Below are positions 20,207 through 22,552 of a DNA stretch of 22,552 nucleotides, one piece after another (the stretch's first letter is position 1; each line of letters starts with the position of its first letter). The stretch is taken from contig DAOSEK010000017.1 of NCBI GenBank assembly GCA_035363095.1, positions 1 to 22,552 on the forward strand. The letters are read 5' to 3'. Origin of the DNA: DAOSEK01 sp035363095 (GTDB taxonomy: Archaea > Nanobdellota > Nanobdellia > Woesearchaeales > UBA119). The notes beneath the pieces are model-generated. The model had not been told where the DNA came from, did not search any database, and saw only the letters and a list, made by a program, of their open reading frames with translations. Both the position numbers and the translations under genes were made by a program.

Positions 20207-21256
20207 CTATTTATTTAACAAAGCTAGGATAATCCTTTGTTTGATCTCTTGTGGAATAACTATGTAATCAATGAAGTCAATAAGCAACTTAGGGTTTTCC
20301 CAAATCTCTTCGCTCCTTTCATAAATCTCTAAAATCTTGGAATCTAAAATTTCTAAAACAAATGTTGGTTCTCTTATACTTTCATAAACAATCTCAAAAA
20401 GTTCTCCACAATAATTAATCCTTAGTGTTAAACTCAAAACTTTTTCTTTCAAATCATTTCTTATGTTTATTAAAATATTTATAAACTGATTAATACTATT
20501 ATACTCTGAATCAAAATCTCTTCTAGCCTCTTGAAAACAATCAGGTGTTGAATTATCTTGAGTTCCTTGTCTAAAAACTTTTCTTAAAAAAGATTTATTC
20601 CAAAGTTCCTTAATCTTTTTATCAGGAATATATTTAATCAAATCCTTTGAGCTTTTAATCACAATCCCCTCACGGCCACAAAGCGCCATAATCTCGTTTT
20701 GAAGTAGAACACCTCTTCTTATGGTGTGTAAGCCAATCTCTTGTGCAAACCTTCTTATACAATCTTCAAAACTTATTACACTATCATAACTTACTAGTTT
20801 ATCAGCAAAACAAACAATCTTTTCTTCAATATTTTTTGGATTAAAATCCCTTTTTGGAAGGTATAATCCTTGTTTAATAATATCTATTTTTTTAATTCCA
20901 AAACCAATATGATTTTTTGCAATAGAAGCATGTTCTTTTAACCCTTCTTTTTTAAGAATATTAAAACCTTCAATTCCATGTCTTATTGAATCCCTTGAAC
21001 TAGGAGGGCATTTAAACCTCCCAATATCATGAAGCATTGCTCCTGTAAGAACAAGTTCCTTGTCTATTTTGGTCGCTTTCTCTCTAATTTTTCCTACTTC
21101 TTTAGAGTTGAAATCAGAAATATCTTTTAATATCCCCTCTGCAACATCTTTAACAGTCCTTGAGTGTCTTAAAACAATATCAAATTCTGAATTAGAAGAA
21201 TAAATAGATGAATACTTCCTAAGAAGTTCAACACATTGGGCTTGTGTAACTTTCAT
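20207..21256 (-). CDS. HD-domain phosphohydrolase with C-terminal extension
   Basis: 349 residues. Metal-binding HD-domain signature: His31 in LRHSRTV, His76-Asp77 in AMLHDIGRF, His93 in RHGIEGF, His116 in KNHIGFG and Asp152 in FADKL. This matches the small archaeal HDIG proteins (TIGR00295-like), about 160-180 residues long, which are thought to hydrolyse nucleotides or phosphodiesters. Here another ~180 residues follow with no motif I recognise, rich in Ile, Leu, Asp and Glu and apparently helical. It lies 21 bases downstream of the next gene on the same strand, so the two are probably co-transcribed. The ATG at 21256 has no clear Shine-Dalgarno. Confidence 0.85.
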   Translation of the reverse strand: MKVTQAQCVELLRKYSSIYSSNSEFDIVLRHSRTVKDVAEGILKDISDFNSKEVGKIREKATKIDKELVLTGAMLHDIGRFKCPPSSRDSIRHGIEGFNILKKEGLKEHASIAKNHIGFGIKKIDIIKQGLYLPKRDFNPKNIEEKIVCFADKLVSYDSVISFEDCIRRFAQEIGLHTIRRGVLLQNEIMALCGREGIVIKSSKDLIKYIPDKKIKELWNKSFLRKVFRQGTQDNSTPDCFQEARRDFDSEYNSINQFINILINIRNDLKEKVLSLTLRINYCGELFEIVYESIREPTFVLEILDSKILEIYERSEEIWENPKLLIDFIDYIVIPQEIKQRIILALLNK

Positions 21257-21277
21257 TTTTAAAAGAATTAAATGTAG

Positions 21278-21694
21278 TTAATTGGCTTTCTTAATAGGCG
21301 TTCCAATTGGCTTTTTGTATTCAATAGACCACATAAGCCCAATCTTTTGCATATCAGAGCTAAACTTATCACTTAAACTATAAGTCTTTTTATACAGGTC
21401 ATAAAAAATTAGTCCCATACTTTTCATAGGAGTTAGAATTCTATCGTAAAACTGCCTTTTATTATAAGATAATCTAACCTTTTTCCCATAAAAAGGTGGT
21501 TCATCTATCTCAGTAACCATCGTACCATCGTGAAGAGCAGTAGCGAACATAGACATCTCAGTTTTTGTAAGACTTCCACCATGCTCTTTAAGCTCTTTAA
21601 CTAAAAGCTTTCCAACAATAACCTGTTGGCTTGTAGAAAATATAACCTCATAAATATCATCAGGCATATTAAACCTATCAAAAAGTATTACCAT
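21278..21694 (-). CDS. Small winged-helix-like protein, uncharacterised
   Basis: 138 residues. The sequence GKLLVKELKEHGGSLTKTEMSMF followed by RILTPMKSMGLIFYDLYKKTYSLSDKF has the helix-turn-helix plus wing layout of DNA-binding winged-helix proteins: two helices, a recognition-like helix, then a short beta hairpin. This is judged by eye only. It has no cysteine and no membrane segment. GGTGGG lies about 5 nt before the ATG at 21694. It is the first gene of a two-gene unit with the HD-domain protein and might regulate it or act with it. Confidence 0.7.
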   Translation of the reverse strand: MVILFDRFNMPDDIYEVIFSTSQQVIVGKLLVKELKEHGGSLTKTEMSMFATALHDGTMVTEIDEPPFYGKKVRLSYNKRQFYDRILTPMKSMGLIFYDLYKKTYSLSDKFSSDMQKIGLMWSIEYKKPIGTPIKKAN

Positions 21695-22032
21695 AATCCC
21701 ACCAAGGTAAGTTTATAATTCAATTTCTAACACGATTCCTCATTGTTTTTCTCAACAACTAAACCTTCAAACAAAGTGAATAAACACAAAAAAATCCAAA
21801 GTCCCAATGGCTAAAAAGGCATACTGATATTTAAATGTTCCTCTTTGTAGAGAGTTTTAGTAATTAGTGTCATATTCCACCTAAGTTTATTTTTTTGTAT
21901 TAAATTTCCATTAAATAACATTTACATAATCATCACTCTATAATGAAAAAATTTATATATTGGTGTGCATAAAAGAATAATCAGTATACAATAGTATATA
22001 TTTTTTAATAATGCCTGTTTTCACTATAAAAA
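21695..22032. other. Divergent intergenic region
   Basis: 338 AT-rich bases between two divergent genes, holding only promoter-like AT tracts. AGTATATATTTTTT near 21993-22003 could be the TATA box of the gene at 22033, giving a very short leader. No RNA gene or repeat copy seen. Confidence 0.45.
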
Positions 22033-22392
22033 ATGAAATTTTCAGAATACCTTGACACGCTCTCAAGAGAGGAAATAAAAGAATTATATAAAGATTTACT
22101 CAAGAAGAATTCAACTTCTTTTGAAGAAATCTTAAAAAAACTAAAAGAGTTAGACCCCTTTAAACTTAAAAAATGTGTAGTTTGTGGAAATGAACTTACA
22201 TATAGTCAAGAACCATTAATTTTAGAATTCGGAAAAAGGGGTTACAGGAAAAAAGCATTTTTTTGTGCAACTGACTGTTTGCAATACTTCACAAAAACAT
22301 CGCTTTTAGAAAAAAAGACTCTTAGAATAACAAAACATAAAATCTCAAGAAAAAAAACATTCCTAGAGAAAATAAAAGCAATTTTTTCTTAA
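22033..22392 (+). CDS. Small basic four-cysteine (zinc-ribbon-like) protein
   Basis: 119 residues. A helical charged N-terminal half (residues 1-45) is followed by CVVCG (Cys48, Cys51) and CATDC (Cys78, Cys82), spacing suited to one zinc ion, then a very basic tail (KKTLRITKHKISRKKTF). The second pair with x3 spacing followed by an aromatic residue (CLQYF) resembles MYM/TRASH-type or similar treble-clef fingers. Likely a nucleic-acid or ribosome-binding protein; no specific family recognised. No clear ribosome binding site is present, so the message may be nearly leaderless. Confidence 0.7.
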   Translation: MKFSEYLDTLSREEIKELYKDLLKKNSTSFEEILKKLKELDPFKLKKCVVCGNELTYSQEPLILEFGKRGYRKKAFFCATDCLQYFTKTSLLEKKTLRITKHKISRKKTFLEKIKAIFS

Positions 22393-22484
22393 ATAAAAAA
22401 ACCTTGCCCAAAAATTACTCATTTTATGATATATCTTACATTAATGATTATTAGTATATATTATTCTTATAATTATTTTTATTA

Positions 22485-22552
22485 ATAGAAAAGCATGCCT
22501 CGTGTTTCAACACGAGGACTTGGTACGCTTTTTTGTAATCAACAACCTCGCT
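22485..22552 (-). repeat. Dispersed intergenic repeat, copy E (cut by window end)
   Basis: The 3' end of a reverse copy: ATAGAAAAGCATGC, a perfect terminal hairpin CCTCGTGTT-TC-AACACGAGG (22498-22517), then GGTACGCTTTTTTGTAATC and CAACCTCGCT. Nearly identical to the matching part of copy C. The rest lies beyond the window. Confidence 0.85.

Overview
The window looks like a piece of an AT-rich archaeal chromosome, most likely from a DPANN-type archaeon (Woesearchaeota/Pacearchaeota-like). This is inferred from gene content. Archaeal-type elongation factor 1A, ribosomal proteins uS10 and uS15, a RecJ-like DHH nuclease and TruD are present, together with an Lhr-core helicase, pilins with class III signal peptides (QAAMExxMTYGWAIL), TATA-type promoters and GGTG/GGAGG ribosome binding sites. 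Adenylate kinase is of the zinc-binding bacterial type, as is common in these lineages.

Layout. 1-400: C-terminal end of a probable surface protein with a calcium/metal-binding loop. 443-2761 (minus): recJ-like nuclease behind rpsO, which has a structured 5' leader. 2922-3653 (minus): calcineurin-like phosphoesterase of the kind that often accompanies Lhr. 3740-5802 (plus): three pilin-like genes, the middle one without a class III signal. 5813-8671 (minus): Lhr helicase. 8980-11565 (plus): a GATC restriction-modification island with a DpnA-like methyltransferase truncated at its C-terminus, a DpnI-like methyl-directed nuclease, a 68-residue ORF, and a DpnII-like nuclease that has lost its start codon. 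12345-13028 (minus): nitroreductase. 13647-15612: adk and truD, convergent and overlapping. 16112-17740: tuf-rpsJ operon. 18181-18851: a 104-bp tandem hairpin array leading into tRNA-Ser, then tRNA-Arg and tRNA-Thr. 19031-21694 (minus): an unrecognised protein, an HD-domain protein and a small winged-helix-like protein. 22033-22392: a small four-cysteine protein.

Three things stand out. (1) The restriction island holds homologues of both DpnI (cuts methylated GATC) and DpnII (cuts unmethylated GATC), which exclude each other in Streptococcus pneumoniae. The DpnI module sits exactly where the methyltransferase tail and the DpnII start are missing, and a 10-bp direct repeat flanks it. The simplest reading is a DpnII system converted to a DpnI system. 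(2) A dispersed intergenic repeat of about 150-270 bp, rich in palindromes and with no ORF, occurs six times in 22.5 kb in both orientations. (3) Three GC-rich 45-nt hairpins lie exactly 104 bp apart and in register with the tRNA-Ser gene. They share its promoter region and its first 14 nt, so they look like tandem small-RNA genes or tRNA-derived repeats.
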